Source: Gigantopelta aegis (Eukaryota; Mollusca; Gastropoda; Neomphalida; Peltospiridae). From it: a DNA stretch of 64,000 nt. Position 1 is the first letter of the stretch. Each line of letters starts with the position of its first letter. The position numbers and the translations under genes were made by a program. Below, one piece after another: positions 11,114 to 22,600 of this stretch. The DNA is taken from NCBI RefSeq assembly GCF_016097555.1, contig NC_054701.1, positions 793,049 to 857,048 of the forward strand. The letters are read 5' to 3'. Under the pieces are notes generated by a model that was not told the origin of the DNA, did not search any database, and saw nothing but the letters and a program-made list of their open reading frames with translations.

Positions 11114-12328
11114 CTAATTGTAATTATTTATTTCTTCATTTGACCAGTCCTGGTCGTGATGATGATTCATTTGCGACCTAGGGATGTACGGCCTACAGAG
11201 TACATCGTCAGGCCAAAATGAATCATCTATCTTAGGTGCACATATTGCATCAATGTTTATTTGAATGGTGTAACTAGTATTTTTACCAGCCCTATTAGTC
11301 CATGTTTTCATTAATCTTACATAGGTTACCACAACGTGTTTTTGTGTGGCATATTTTATGATTGCATCACTTACAAAGGGTTTGTCTGCTTTAATTCTGG
11401 ATAACACAAATCTGATTGTTTTCTTCTTTCTAACACCACTGAATAAATCCATGTTAGGCCCTAAAGTGGGAATCTTTTCTCCTACAGTAGCAGCTGTGGA
11501 GGAATGAACACTGCCGAATTCAATATGAATGTCATCAATATTGCGTTTGTTGAGATCAAAACTGTCTGTTGTTTGTGGCGTCTCGTGTGGCTCCTTATCT
11601 ACGGGTGACGGCGACACGTTGCCGTTCTGTTGTTGAGAAGTCTGAACTGTATGCGACATCGTTGAAGAATTTTTCTCAATCTGCACATTACTCATGACTC
11701 CAGACAAAGGTGTAGTGTTTTCAGCATGCTGTGTGCGTCGTTCCGGTGTCTTAGGCGACATTGAGTTACAAGAAATATCGGCAGAAAGAAGAGAGGCATA
11801 AGATGCCTTGGTCCTCTGCAATATAGTGTCTACCTTTCCTACTATTACATCGAGTTTTCGGAATTGATCGGACATCTGCCTCTGTTCCGAATGACTTGAA
11901 GAAAGTTTTATTTCCATTTCTTTTGTGTTGCTTTTCAATAGTTTATTTTCAGATGTCAGCTTTTGTTCATTAACAAAGTGAATGTTCATTTGCTCCGTTA
12001 ACATCTTATTTCGTTCTTCTTTTTCAGTTAGTTTAGATTTTAGAAACTCAATTTCCTTATCTTTGCCCTTTTCTATTTTATCTAGGCGATTTGAAAGTAC
12101 AAGGAATTTTTCATTTATCAATTCTTTGATTTCAATAATGGAAGTGACAATACTTGCCAGGTCGAACCCATTTCGTGACCCACAGTCCGTCTTGTTTGTC
12201 GTATTGCTGTTTAAGGTGACATCGGCGTCGTCATCTCCATACAAGCCACTCTGGGTCCTTGTCTTGCTTAACACATCACTGCATAGTGTTGTTTCGGTGA
12301 CGTCGCCCATGACATAGTGATATAACAT
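11114..12328 (-). CDS. LINE ORF1 protein (RNA-binding, coiled coil)
   Basis: The frame is open upstream into the array, but the first ATGs are at 12328 and 12310; either gives a protein of about 400 residues. A long heptad-type segment rich in E, K and L (EIEFLKSKLTEKEERNKML and onward, roughly residues 75-150) predicts a coiled coil. A Ser/Thr/Gln-rich linker follows, then a C-terminal part (RFVLSRIKADK, YVRLMKTW, FWPDDVLCRPYIPRSQ) that resembles the end of other mollusc LINE ORF1 proteins. Family members bind the element RNA. No zinc knuckle is visible. Confidence 0.75.
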   Translation of the reverse strand: MLYHYVMGDVTETTLCSDVLSKTRTQSGLYGDDDADVTLNSNTTNKTDCGSRNGFDLASIVTSIIEIKELINEKFLVLSNRLDKIEKGKDKEIEFLKSKLTEKEERNKMLTEQMNIHFVNEQKLTSENKLLKSNTKEMEIKLSSSHSEQRQMSDQFRKLDVIVGKVDTILQRTKASYASLLSADISCNSMSPKTPERRTQHAENTTPLSGVMSNVQIEKNSSTMSHTVQTSQQQNGNVSPSPVDKEPHETPQTTDSFDLNKRNIDDIHIEFGSVHSSTAATVGEKIPTLGPNMDLFSGVRKKKTIRFVLSRIKADKPFVSDAIIKYATQKHVVVTYVRLMKTWTNRAGKNTSYTIQINIDAICAPKIDDSFWPDDVLCRPYIPRSQMNHHHDQDWSNEEINNYN

Positions 12329-12372
12329 GTATATGTCGTTAGCATATTTCTGAGAAACAGAACGCGCACCTT

Positions 12373-12862
12373 GCTCAGTCAACGTCACTACTACACGTCA
12401 ATTACACCACACGTAACTGTCTCAGTTGGGAATCTAGCTCAGTCAACGTCACTACTACACGTCAATTACACCACATACGTAACTGTCTCAGTTGGGAATC
12501 TAGCTCAGTCAACGTCACTACTACACGTCAATTACACCACACGTAACTGTCTCAGTTGGGAATCTAGCTCAGTCAACGTCACTACTACACGTCAATTGCA
12601 GCACACGTAACTGTCTCAGTTGGGAATCTAGCTCAGTCAACGTCACTACTACACGTCAATTACACCACACGTAACTGTCTCAGTTGGGAATCTAGCTCAG
12701 TCAACGTCACTACTACACGTCAATTACACCACACGTAACTGTCTCAGTTGGGAATCTAGCTCAGTCAACGTCACTACTACACGTCAATTACAGCACACGT
12801 AACTGTCTCAGTTGGGAATCTAGCTCAGTCAGCGATCGGCTGAGTTGATTTGGTCACAAGAT
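12373..12862. repeat. 64-bp minisatellite, right block (7 units) plus 35-bp flank
   Basis: Units start at 12378, 12442, 12508, 12572, 12636, 12700 and 12764; the second has the 66-bp ACATACG variant. The block ends at 12827 and is followed by GTCAGCGATCGG to CACAAGAT (12828-12862), identical to 7359-7393. It is the right copy of the duplication around the LINE. Confidence 0.93.
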
Positions 12863-12904
12863 CGAAGCTTCTCAGTGGACTCATTCTATGATTTGGTTTC
12901 TACC

Positions 12905-13095
12905 GTCCCAACCAGTGCCTCGTGACTGGTATATAGCAAAGGCCGTGGTATGTGATGTTCTGTCTTTGGGAAAGTGTATATGAAAGATCCCTTGCTGTTA
13001 ATGGATAAATGTTGCGGGTTTCCTATAAGACTGTTTGACATACATTCGTCGATAATTAATCAATCAATGTGTTCTAGTGGTTTAAACTGTGTTGC
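12905..13095 (+). repeat. Diverged SINE fragment
   Basis: It shares with other copies in the window the blocks CGTGACTGGTATA, AAAGATCCCTTGCTG, GCGGGTTTCCT, GATAATTAATCAATCAATGT and TCTAGTGGTT. The tRNA-like head is missing. It lies just 5' of the promoter of the prokineticin-like gene. Confidence 0.7.
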
Positions 13096-13471
13096 GGTGT
13101 CACTAATAAATGTTCCAGACAGACAGTAAGCGTGTTTACGAATACGTGTATTTGGATCTCCCATTACTTCACAGCGTGTTTCACAAACAATACATTAGCT
13201 GTATTTAGCCCGAGGAAGATGTCACCGTCTGTACCGTGCTAACTGGTGACAACGAAATGTTTTATTGCTTCCTCGTCCATCACACCACTGTTGTCAGCAA
13301 CCAATCAATGTCTTAGTTGTTGTTAAAAGTGTATACTCATTCATATTAATGAGCTGGCATGCGCGAAGTTCACCTGGATAATAAACAATGTCAGCAAGTA
13401 CCGGTTTGGGTCGAAAACGCGGATATCATAAACAAATGGGGTTAGCAAAACAACCGGATACAAAAGCAGAC

Positions 13472-13479
13472 TATAAAAG
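13472..13479 (+). promoter_or_regulatory. TATA box of the prokineticin-like gene
   Basis: TATAAAAG lies 91 bp before the proposed start codon. A CAGTTG-type initiator near 13509 sits about 38 bp downstream, slightly further than usual. The resulting leader would be about 55 nt. This is a motif match plus a sensible position, not proof of use. Confidence 0.45.
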
Positions 13480-13562
13480 GATTCGTAGCAGAAAGAAATT
13501 GAGAAATGCAGTTGTAGTTTATTGGAAAGAAGAGGAGGAACAGTACCGGATATCGAACAAAG

Positions 13563-13610
13563 ATGGCCACTCTAGCTGTTACTCTAGCTGTCGCCGTAGT
13601 TGTGATTTAT
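13563..13610 (+). CDS. Exon 1: signal peptide
   Basis: ATG in good context (A at -3, G at +4) encodes MATLAVTLAVAVVVIY and ends at the strong donor TAT|GTAAGT. Length is 16 codons, phase 0. A different frame that is open from 13388 across this exon has no signal peptide and ends just past the donor, so it was not chosen. Confidence 0.75.
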
Positions 13611-16600
13611 GTAAGTAAAATAAAGATGCTTTCTAGTTTCACTGGACGTGGTGCATGGTCGGCTTTAACGGTTGGCAATCAATACGTTGGCTTACTGAAC
13701 GCTTAATCCGTTGTTAATTATTAAATTAGCATTAACAAAATTACCTCTTTTTTAGGTGTTTGTGTGTCTGTATTTGGCACCTAGTAACACAAATCAAATG
13801 TTGGCGTTTTCAGATGTTTCGCTTTACCTAAACGATGTGCATGTCTCCGTTTAGTCAATACATATGACGGAACGAGTTTAGTGGTTTCACACTCAGATAT
13901 ACGTCTCTGTCTAGTCAATACATATGACGGAACGAGTTTAGTGGTTTCACACACAGATATACGTATCTGTTTAGTCAATACATATGACGGAACGAGTTTA
14001 GTGGTTTCACACTCAGATGTACGTCTCTGTCTAGTCAATACATATGACGGAACGAGTTTAGTGGTGTCACACACAGATATACGTCTCTGTCTAGTCAATA
14101 TGACAGAACGAGTTTAGTGGTTTCACACACAGATATACGTATCTGTTTAGTCAATATGACGGAACGAGTTTAGTTGTTTCACACACAGATATACGTCTCT
14201 GTCTAGTCAATACATATGACGGAACGAGTTTAGTGGTTTCACACACAGATATACGTCTCTGTTCTAGTCAATGACAGAACGAGTTTAGTGGTTTCACACA
14301 TAGATATACGTCTCTGTCTAGTCAATACTTGTGACGGAACGAGTTTAGTGGTTTCACACACAGATATACGTCTCTGTTTAGTCAATATGACAGAACGAGT
14401 TTAGTGGTTTCACACACAGATATATGTCTCTGTTTAGTCAATACATATGTCGGAACGAGTTTAGTGGTTTCACACACAGATATACGTCTCTGTTTAGTCA
14501 ATATGACAGATAGAGTTTAGTGCTTTCACACACAGATATACGTCGCTGTCTAGTCAATACATATGACGGAACGAGTTTAGTGGTGTCACACACAGATATA
14601 CGTCTCTGTCTAGTCAATATGACAGAATGAGTTTAGTGGTTTCACACACAGATATACGTCTCTGTTTAGTCAATATGACGGAACGAGTTTAGTGGTTTAA
14701 CACACAGATATACGTCTCTCTTTAGTCAATATGACGGAACGAGTTTAGTGGTTTCACACACAGATATACGTCTCTGTTTAGTCAATATGACAGAACGAGT
14801 TTAGTGGGTTCACACACAGATATACGTCTCTGTTTAGTCAATATGACAGAACGAGTTTAGTGGTTTCACACACAGATATACGTATCTGTTTAGTCAATAT
14901 GACGGAACGAGTTTAGTTGTTTCACACACAGATATACGTTTCTGTCTAGTCAATACATATGACGGAACCAGTTTAGTGGTTTCACACATAGATATACGTC
15001 TCTGTCTAGTCAATACTTATGACGGAACGAGTTTAGTGGTTTCACACACATATATACGTCTCTGTTTAGTCAATATGACAGAACGAGTTTAGTGGTTTCA
15101 CACACAGATATACGTCTCTGTTTAGTCAATATGACAGATAGAGTTCAGTGGTTTCACACACAGATATACGTCTCTGTCTAGTCAATATGACAGAATGAGT
15201 TTAGTGGTTTCACACACAGATATACGTCTCTGTTTAGTCAATATGACGGAACGAGTTTAGTGGTTTCACACACAGATATACGTCTCTCTTTAGTCAATAT
15301 GACAGATCGAGTTTACTGGTTTCACACACAGATATACGTCTCTGTTTAGTCAATATGACAGAACGAGTTTAGTGGTTTCACACACAGTTATACGTCTCTG
15401 TTTAGTGAATATGACAGATAGAGTTTAGTGGTTTCACACACAGATCTACGTCTCTGTCTAGTCAATACATATGACGGAACGAGTTTAGTGGTGTCACACA
15501 CAGATATACGTCTCTGTCTAGTCAATATGACAGAATGAGTTTAATGGTTTCACACACAGATATACGTCTCTGTTTAGTCAATATGACGGAACGAGTTTAG
15601 TGGTTTCACACACAGATATACGTCTCTGTCTAGTCAATATGACAGAATGAGTTTAGTCGTTTCACATACAGATATACGTCTCTGTCTAGTCAATACATAT
15701 GACGGAACGAGTTTAGTGGTGTCACACACAGATATACGTCTCTTTCTAGTCAATATGACAGAACGAGTTTAGTGGTTTCACACACAGATATACGTCTCTG
15801 TTTAGTCAATATGACGGAACGAGTTTAGTTGTTTCACACACAGATATACGTCTCTGTCTAGTCAATACATATGACGGAACTAGTTTAGTGGTTTCACACA
15901 CAGATATACGTCTCTGTTCTAGTCAATGACAGAACGAGTTTAGTGGTTTCACACATAGATATACGTCTCTATCTAGTCAATACTTATGACGGAACGAGTT
16001 TAGTGGTTTCACACACAGATATACGTCTCTGTTTAGTCAATATGACAGAACGAGTTTAGTGGTTTCACACACAGATATACGTCTCTGTTTAGTCAATACA
16101 TATGACGGAACGAGTTTAGTGGTTTCACACACAGATATACGTCTCTCTTTAGTCAATATGACAGATAGAGTTTAGTGGTTTCACACACAGATATACGTCT
16201 CTGTCTAGTCAATACATATGACGGAACGAGTTTAGTGGTGTCACACTCAGATATACGTCTCTGTCTAGTCAATATGACAGAATGAGTTTAGTGGTTTCAC
16301 ACACAGATATACGTCTCTGTTTAGTCAATATGACGGAACGAGTTTAGTGGTTTCACACACAGATATACGTCTCTCTTTAGTCAATATGACGGAACGAGTT
16401 TAGTGGTTTCACACACAGATATACTTCTCTGTTTAGTTAATATGACAGAACGAGTTTAGTGGTTTCACACACAGATATACGTCTCTGTCTAGTCAATACA
16501 TATGACGGAACGAGTTTAGTGGTTTCACACACAGATATACGTCTCTGTCTAGTCAATACATATGACGGAATGAGTTTAGTGGTTTCACACACAGATATAC

Positions 16601-19600
16601 GTCTCTGTTCTAGTCAATATGACAGAACGAGTTTAGTGGTTTCACACACAGATATACGTCTCTGTCTAGTCAATACATATGACGGAACGAGTTTAGTGGT
16701 TTCACACAGAGATATACGTCTCTGTTTAGTCAATACATATGACGGAACGAGTTTAGTGGTTTCACACACAGATATACGTCTCTGTTTAGTCAATACATAT
16801 GACGGAACGAGTTTAGTGGTTTCACACACAGATATACGTCTCTGTTTAGTAAATATATATGACGGAACGAGTTTAGTGGTTTCACACACAGATATACGTC
16901 TCTGTTTAGTCAATATGACAGATAGAGTTTAGTGGTTTCACACACAGATATACGTCTCTGTTTAGTCAATATGACAGATAGAGTGTATGTAGTTTACACA
17001 GTTATGAAAGACTATTTAAGAATACACCAGTGGCACCAGTGAAATCAATCCAGCTATTTTAGACGCTCCACGACTGGTATCTCAAAGGACGTGCTACGTG
17101 CTGCTATGTCTGTGAGAATATGCATATAGGCCCTAAAAATTCAATGTTTCTAATAAAATGTAGCGGGTTTCCCCTGAAATAAAATATTAAATGTTTGACA
17201 ATAGCTGATGATTAATTAATTAATCAGCTCTAGTGGTGTCTTTAAACAATAAAAACTTCAACGTTTCAGATGTTTACTGCGGTACACCCAAGCCGGAAGT
17301 TGGGTTCGAGCGGACGGCGGCGGTGCAGGACTACTTCTGACTGCGCGTCGGACGAGTGTTGCGTAGCGTTCAGCAGACCCAAAGGCAGACGCCGCCGCGC
17401 GTCCGGTCTCTGGAACTCCGGCACGTGCACTAGGCGCGGCCGCCGCGGTGCAAGTAAGAAACACTTCATAATGCAATGAAATTAAACTGAATTATACATC
17501 AAACCAAATAGCGACTAATAAACGAATTACCAGTTATTAACAAATTTACTGTCCGAGAGAAAAACCTTTCATTTGTTACGAGCTTTAGCGAGTGACAAAT
17601 ACTAAAACTTATTACATGAAGTGCTACTGATTTTGTTATTGTCTTTACTACTAATAATATTATATGTTTTACTAATGCATGGTAAAATCTCACTGAGAAA
17701 TTAGCTGGTCGTGCAATCCAGGACCAGAAACCCTAAAACCTATGGAAAAAAACAAACCATGTTATTGTATTGATTATATGAGGCAAAGTTATCCAGTTTA
17801 ACCTGTGATTAAAACCTCTATTACACGTGGTACAAGTTATCACGTTTAACCTGTGTTTAAAACATATTATTGATTACACGTGGTACAAGTTATGATTAAA
17901 ACATATTACTGATTACATGTGGTACAAGTTATGAAGTTTAACCTATGATTAAAACACATTACTGATTACACGTGGAACACGTTATCACGTTTAACCTGTG
18001 ATTAAAACATATTCAGTTGTACACCTGAGTTTAAATACTTAAAAGCACGAAAGGGGTTATTTAACTAAAAGTAATCGACACTTTTCATAAAAAAGCCGAA
18101 CTGAACCATGCGTACAAGTGTGGTGTTAGCCGCGTTTGAAAAGATAAACGAGTTGAACCGTGCGTACAAGTGTGATGTTAGCCGCGTTTGAAAAGATAAA
18201 CGAGCTGAACCATGCGTACAAGTGTGGTGTTAGCCGCGTTTGAAAAGATAAACGAGCTGAACCATGCGTACAAGTGTGATGTTAGCCGCGTTTGAAAAGA
18301 TAAACGAGCTGAACCATGCGTACAAGTGTGGTGTTAGCCGCGTTTGAAAAGATAAACGAACTGAACCATGCGTACAAGTGTGGTGTTAGCCGCGTTTGAA
18401 AAGATAAACGAACTGAACCATGCGTACAAGTGTGGTGTTAGCCGCGTTTGAAAAGATAAACGAGCTGAACCATGCGTACAAGTGTGATGTTAGCCGCGTT
18501 TGAAAAGATAAACGAGCTGAACCATGCGTACAAGTGTGGTGTTAGCGGCGTTTGAAAAGATAAACGAACTGAACCATGCGTACAAGTGTGGTGTTAGCCG
18601 CGTTTGAAAAGATAAACGAGCTGAACCATGCGTACAAGTGTGATGTTAGCCGCGTTTGAAAAGATAAACGAGCTGAACCATGCGTACAAGTGTGATGTTA
18701 GCCGCGTTTGAAAAGATAAACGAGCTGAACCATGCGTACAAGTGTGGTGTTAGCCGCGTTTGAAAAGATAAACGAGCTGAACCATGCGTACAAGTGTGAT
18801 GTTAGGCGCGTTTGAAAAGATAAACGAGCTGAACCGTGCGTACAAGTGTGATGTTAGGCGCGTTTGAAAAGATAAACGAGCTGAACCGTGCGTACAAGTG
18901 TGGTGTTAGCCGCGTTTGAAAAGATAAACGAGCTGAACCGTGCGTACAAGTGTGGTGTTAGCCGCGTTTGAAAAGATAAACGAGCTGAACCGTGCGTACA
19001 AGTGTGATGTTAGCCGCGTTTGAAAAGATAAACGAGCTGAACCGTGCGTACAAGTGTGGTGTTAGCCGCGTTTGAAAAGATAAACGAGCTGAACCGTGCG
19101 TACAAGTGTGGTGTTAGCCGCGTTTGAAAAGATAAACGAGCTGAACCATGCGTACAAGTGTGATGTTAGGCGCGTTTGAAAAGATAAACGAGCTGAACCA
19201 TGCGTACAAGTGTGGTGTTAGGCGCGTTTGAAAAGATAAACGAGCTGAACCATGCGTACAAGTGTGGTGTTAGCCGCGTTTGAAAAGATAAACGAGCTGA
19301 ACCATGCGTACAAGTGTGGTGTTAGCCGCGTTTGAAAAGATAAACGAGCTGAACCGTGCGTACAAGTGTGATGTTAGCCGCGTTTGAAAAGATAAACGAG
19401 CTGAACCGTGCGTACAAGTGTGATGTTAGCCGCGTTTGAAAAGATAAACGAGCTGAACCGTGCGTACAAGTGTGGTGTTAGCCGCGTTTGAAAAGATAAA
19501 CGAGCTGAACCGTGCGTACAAGTGTGGTGTTAGCCGCGTTTGAAAAGATAAACGAGCTGAACCATGCGTACAAGTGTGATGTTAGGCGCGTTTGAAAAGA

Positions 19601-22600
19601 TAAACGAGCTGAACCATGCGTACAAGTGTGATGTTAGGCGCATTTGAAAAGATAAACGAGCTGAACCATGCGTACAAGTGTGGTGTTAGCCGCGTTTGAA
19701 AAGATAAACGAGCTGAACCATGCGTACAAGTGTGGTGTTAGCCGCGTTTGAAAAGATAAACGAGCAGAACCATGCGTACAAGTGTGGTGTTAGCCGCATT
19801 TGAAAAGATAAACGAGCTGAACCATGCGTACAAGTGTGGTGTTAGCCGCGTTTGAAAAGATAAACGAGCTGAACCATGCGTACAAGTGTGGTGTTAGGCG
19901 CGTTTGAAAAGATAAACGAACTGAACCGTGCGTACAAGTGTGGTGTTAGCCGCGTTTGAAAAGATAAACGAGCTGAACCATGCGTACAAGTGTGGTGTTA
20001 GCTTTGGCATCAGAATTGTTTTATATGAAATTAAATATACATATACGTCTATATAATATCTTTAATCTTCATTTTTGAAGTTATATTTAGTAATTAAAAG
20101 AGTCAGTTCTTCCACTATTAAAACATCATATATTTGATTTCAGAATGTCTTGTCAACGAGTACGCTTCCCCGCCCAATGGTCAAGAATACGTCTGTCCGT
20201 GCGCTGACCACCTGACGTGTAAACCTGATGGAGGCCGAGATATTCCCATCGGCGATACTGGTAACGTTTAACATGTAAACCTGATATTCCCATCGGCGAT
20301 ACCGGTAGCATTTAACATGTAAACCTGATATTCCCATCGGCAATACAGGTGACATTTAACATGTAAACCTGATATTCCCATCGGCGATACAGGTGACATT
20401 TAACATGTAAACCTGATATTCCCATCGGCGATACTGGTAACGTTTAAGATGTAAACCTGATATTCCCATCGATGATACCGGTGACATTTAACATGTAAAC
20501 CTGATATTCCCATCGGCGATACAGGTGACATTTAACATGTAAACCTGATATTCCCATCGGCGATACAGGTGACATTTGACATGTAAACCTGATATTCCCA
20601 TCGGCGATACCGGTATCATTTGAAATGTAAACCAGATATTCCCGGTGTTGGCATATTGTCATTGGCGATACAGGTGTTTGGTGTTTTGTAAAGGTGATAG
20701 TGTAGATGTACAAATGTGTAATATTCGTGTCATGGTACATACTCAGTCTTGTATGATGTTTGATATGACTTAGGAACGTAAATTACACGGCAGATATTCA
20801 TAGTTCAGTTTCGTTTCATAACCCGCTTCGTATAATGCGAGTAAATGGAAATCACTGATACAATTCAACCTAATGACAAGCGAAAAACATTATAGTTTGA
20901 AATAATGCGATGGTGCGAGTGTATATTTTCTCAACTTCATTTTGTTCACTATCTCACAGTTACAGTTTGATAGTTCATTGCATTGTGCTAGTTAGGAATC
21001 ACCCTAGCTACGTATGCATATATGCAGATCACATTTACATATTAAATAAAATCCGTTTATGTTGTTATTTTCTTCGACATTAACGTGAACGAAAATGTGT
21101 TCATGTGGAAAATACAACTAGGAGCAGAATGTGACGTATTGTCGTAGACATAAAACTCTTGCATAAAACTGTTGTATGTTCTGTTTTTGAAAATGTTATA
21201 CCTAAATAATGTACGTTACCTAGATGTCCTAGATATTATATACCATATGTAAATTTTACAGGGATCTGCACGCGCAAGCAAACCGGAAATAGCTGTGAGA
21301 GTGATCTTGACTGCAGACCGCAGGAGTGCTGTCGTCCACGCGTCCGTCCGATCGGCAGACGGCGACGATCGAGTCAGTCAAGCGGAACGTGTCAACCGTT
21401 GGCAAACATTGGCGGAAGTTCGTAAATCAGATATTACATACCTATCGAGTTGGGCGGCAGTTAGTAAATCAGTTATTACACACCTATCGAGTTAGATGGC
21501 AGTTAGTAAATCAGTTATTACACACCTGTCGAGTTGGGCGGCAGTTAGTAAATCAGTTATTACACACCTATCGAGTTGGGCGGTAGCTAGTAAATCAGTT
21601 ATTACACACCTGTCGAGTTGGGTGGCAGTTGGTAAATCTGTTATTACACACCTATCGAGCTGGGCGGTAGCTAGTAAATCAGTTATTACACACCTGTCGA
21701 GTTGGGTGGCAGTTGGTAAATCAGTTATTACACACCTATCGAGCTGGGCGGTAGCTAGTAAATCAGTTATTACACACCTGTCGAGTTGGGTGGCAGTTGG
21801 TAAATCTGTTATTACACACCTATCGAGCTGGGCGGTAGCTAGTAAATCAGTTATTACACACCTGTCGTGTTGGGCGGCAGTTAGTAAATCAGTTATTACA
21901 CACCTATCGAGTTGGGTGGCAGTTAGTAAATCAGTTATTAAACACCTGTTGAGTTGGGTGGCAGTTAGTAAATTAGTTAAATTATTACACACATATCGAA
22001 GGGGACCTGTTAGATATTGAACAGTTTGGGCGGCAGTTATTAAACACCTGTTGATATTGAACAGTTTGGGCGGCAGTTAATAAAATCAGTCATTACACAC
22101 CTATCGAGGGGGACGTGTTAGATATTGAGCAGTTTGGGCGGCAGTTAATAAAATCAGTCATTACACACCTATCGAGGGAGACGTGTTAGATATTGAGCAA
22201 TTTGGGCGACAATTGGTAAAATCAGTTATTACAAACCTATCGAGGGAAACGTGTGAGATATTGAGCAATTTTGGCAACAGTTAGTAAAATCGGTCATCAC
22301 AGACCTATCGAAGGGGGCGTGTTAAATATTGAGCAGTTATAATTTGGTGACAGTTAGTAAAATCACTTATTACAATCCTATCGAGGGGAACGTGTTAGAT
22401 ATTGAGCAGTTTGGCAATAAACTCATTATCAGGGTCATTCTAATTCGCAGATATTAGGAGTTTAGGAGTGCAGAAATAAGTAAAACCTCGAAGCACAGCA
22501 ATAAAAAGGGTTTTCTTTATCGAGATAAAATGGCACTTGGAAATTCGATTAAACTTTGTTGTCATTATGTAATATCAGCCACAGTGTATTTTAAAATGTG

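Noticed and set aside
13388-13618. 76-codon frame MSASTGLGRKRGY overlapping exon 1
   Set aside because: No recognised domain. It overlaps the signal-peptide exon in another frame and includes the TATA box region, so the signal-peptide reading, with strong Kozak context and in-phase exons, is preferred.
13881-16932. Long open frames repeating VVSHTDIRLCLVNTYDGTSL (and the minus-strand equivalent)
   Set aside because: They arise because the 60-bp unit of the intron 1 array is divisible by three; frames are open on both strands and have no start context or domain.
21295-22020. Open frames of SWAAVSKSVITHLS-type repeats and their minus-strand mirror
   Set aside because: Artefact of the 42-bp array (14 codons per unit).
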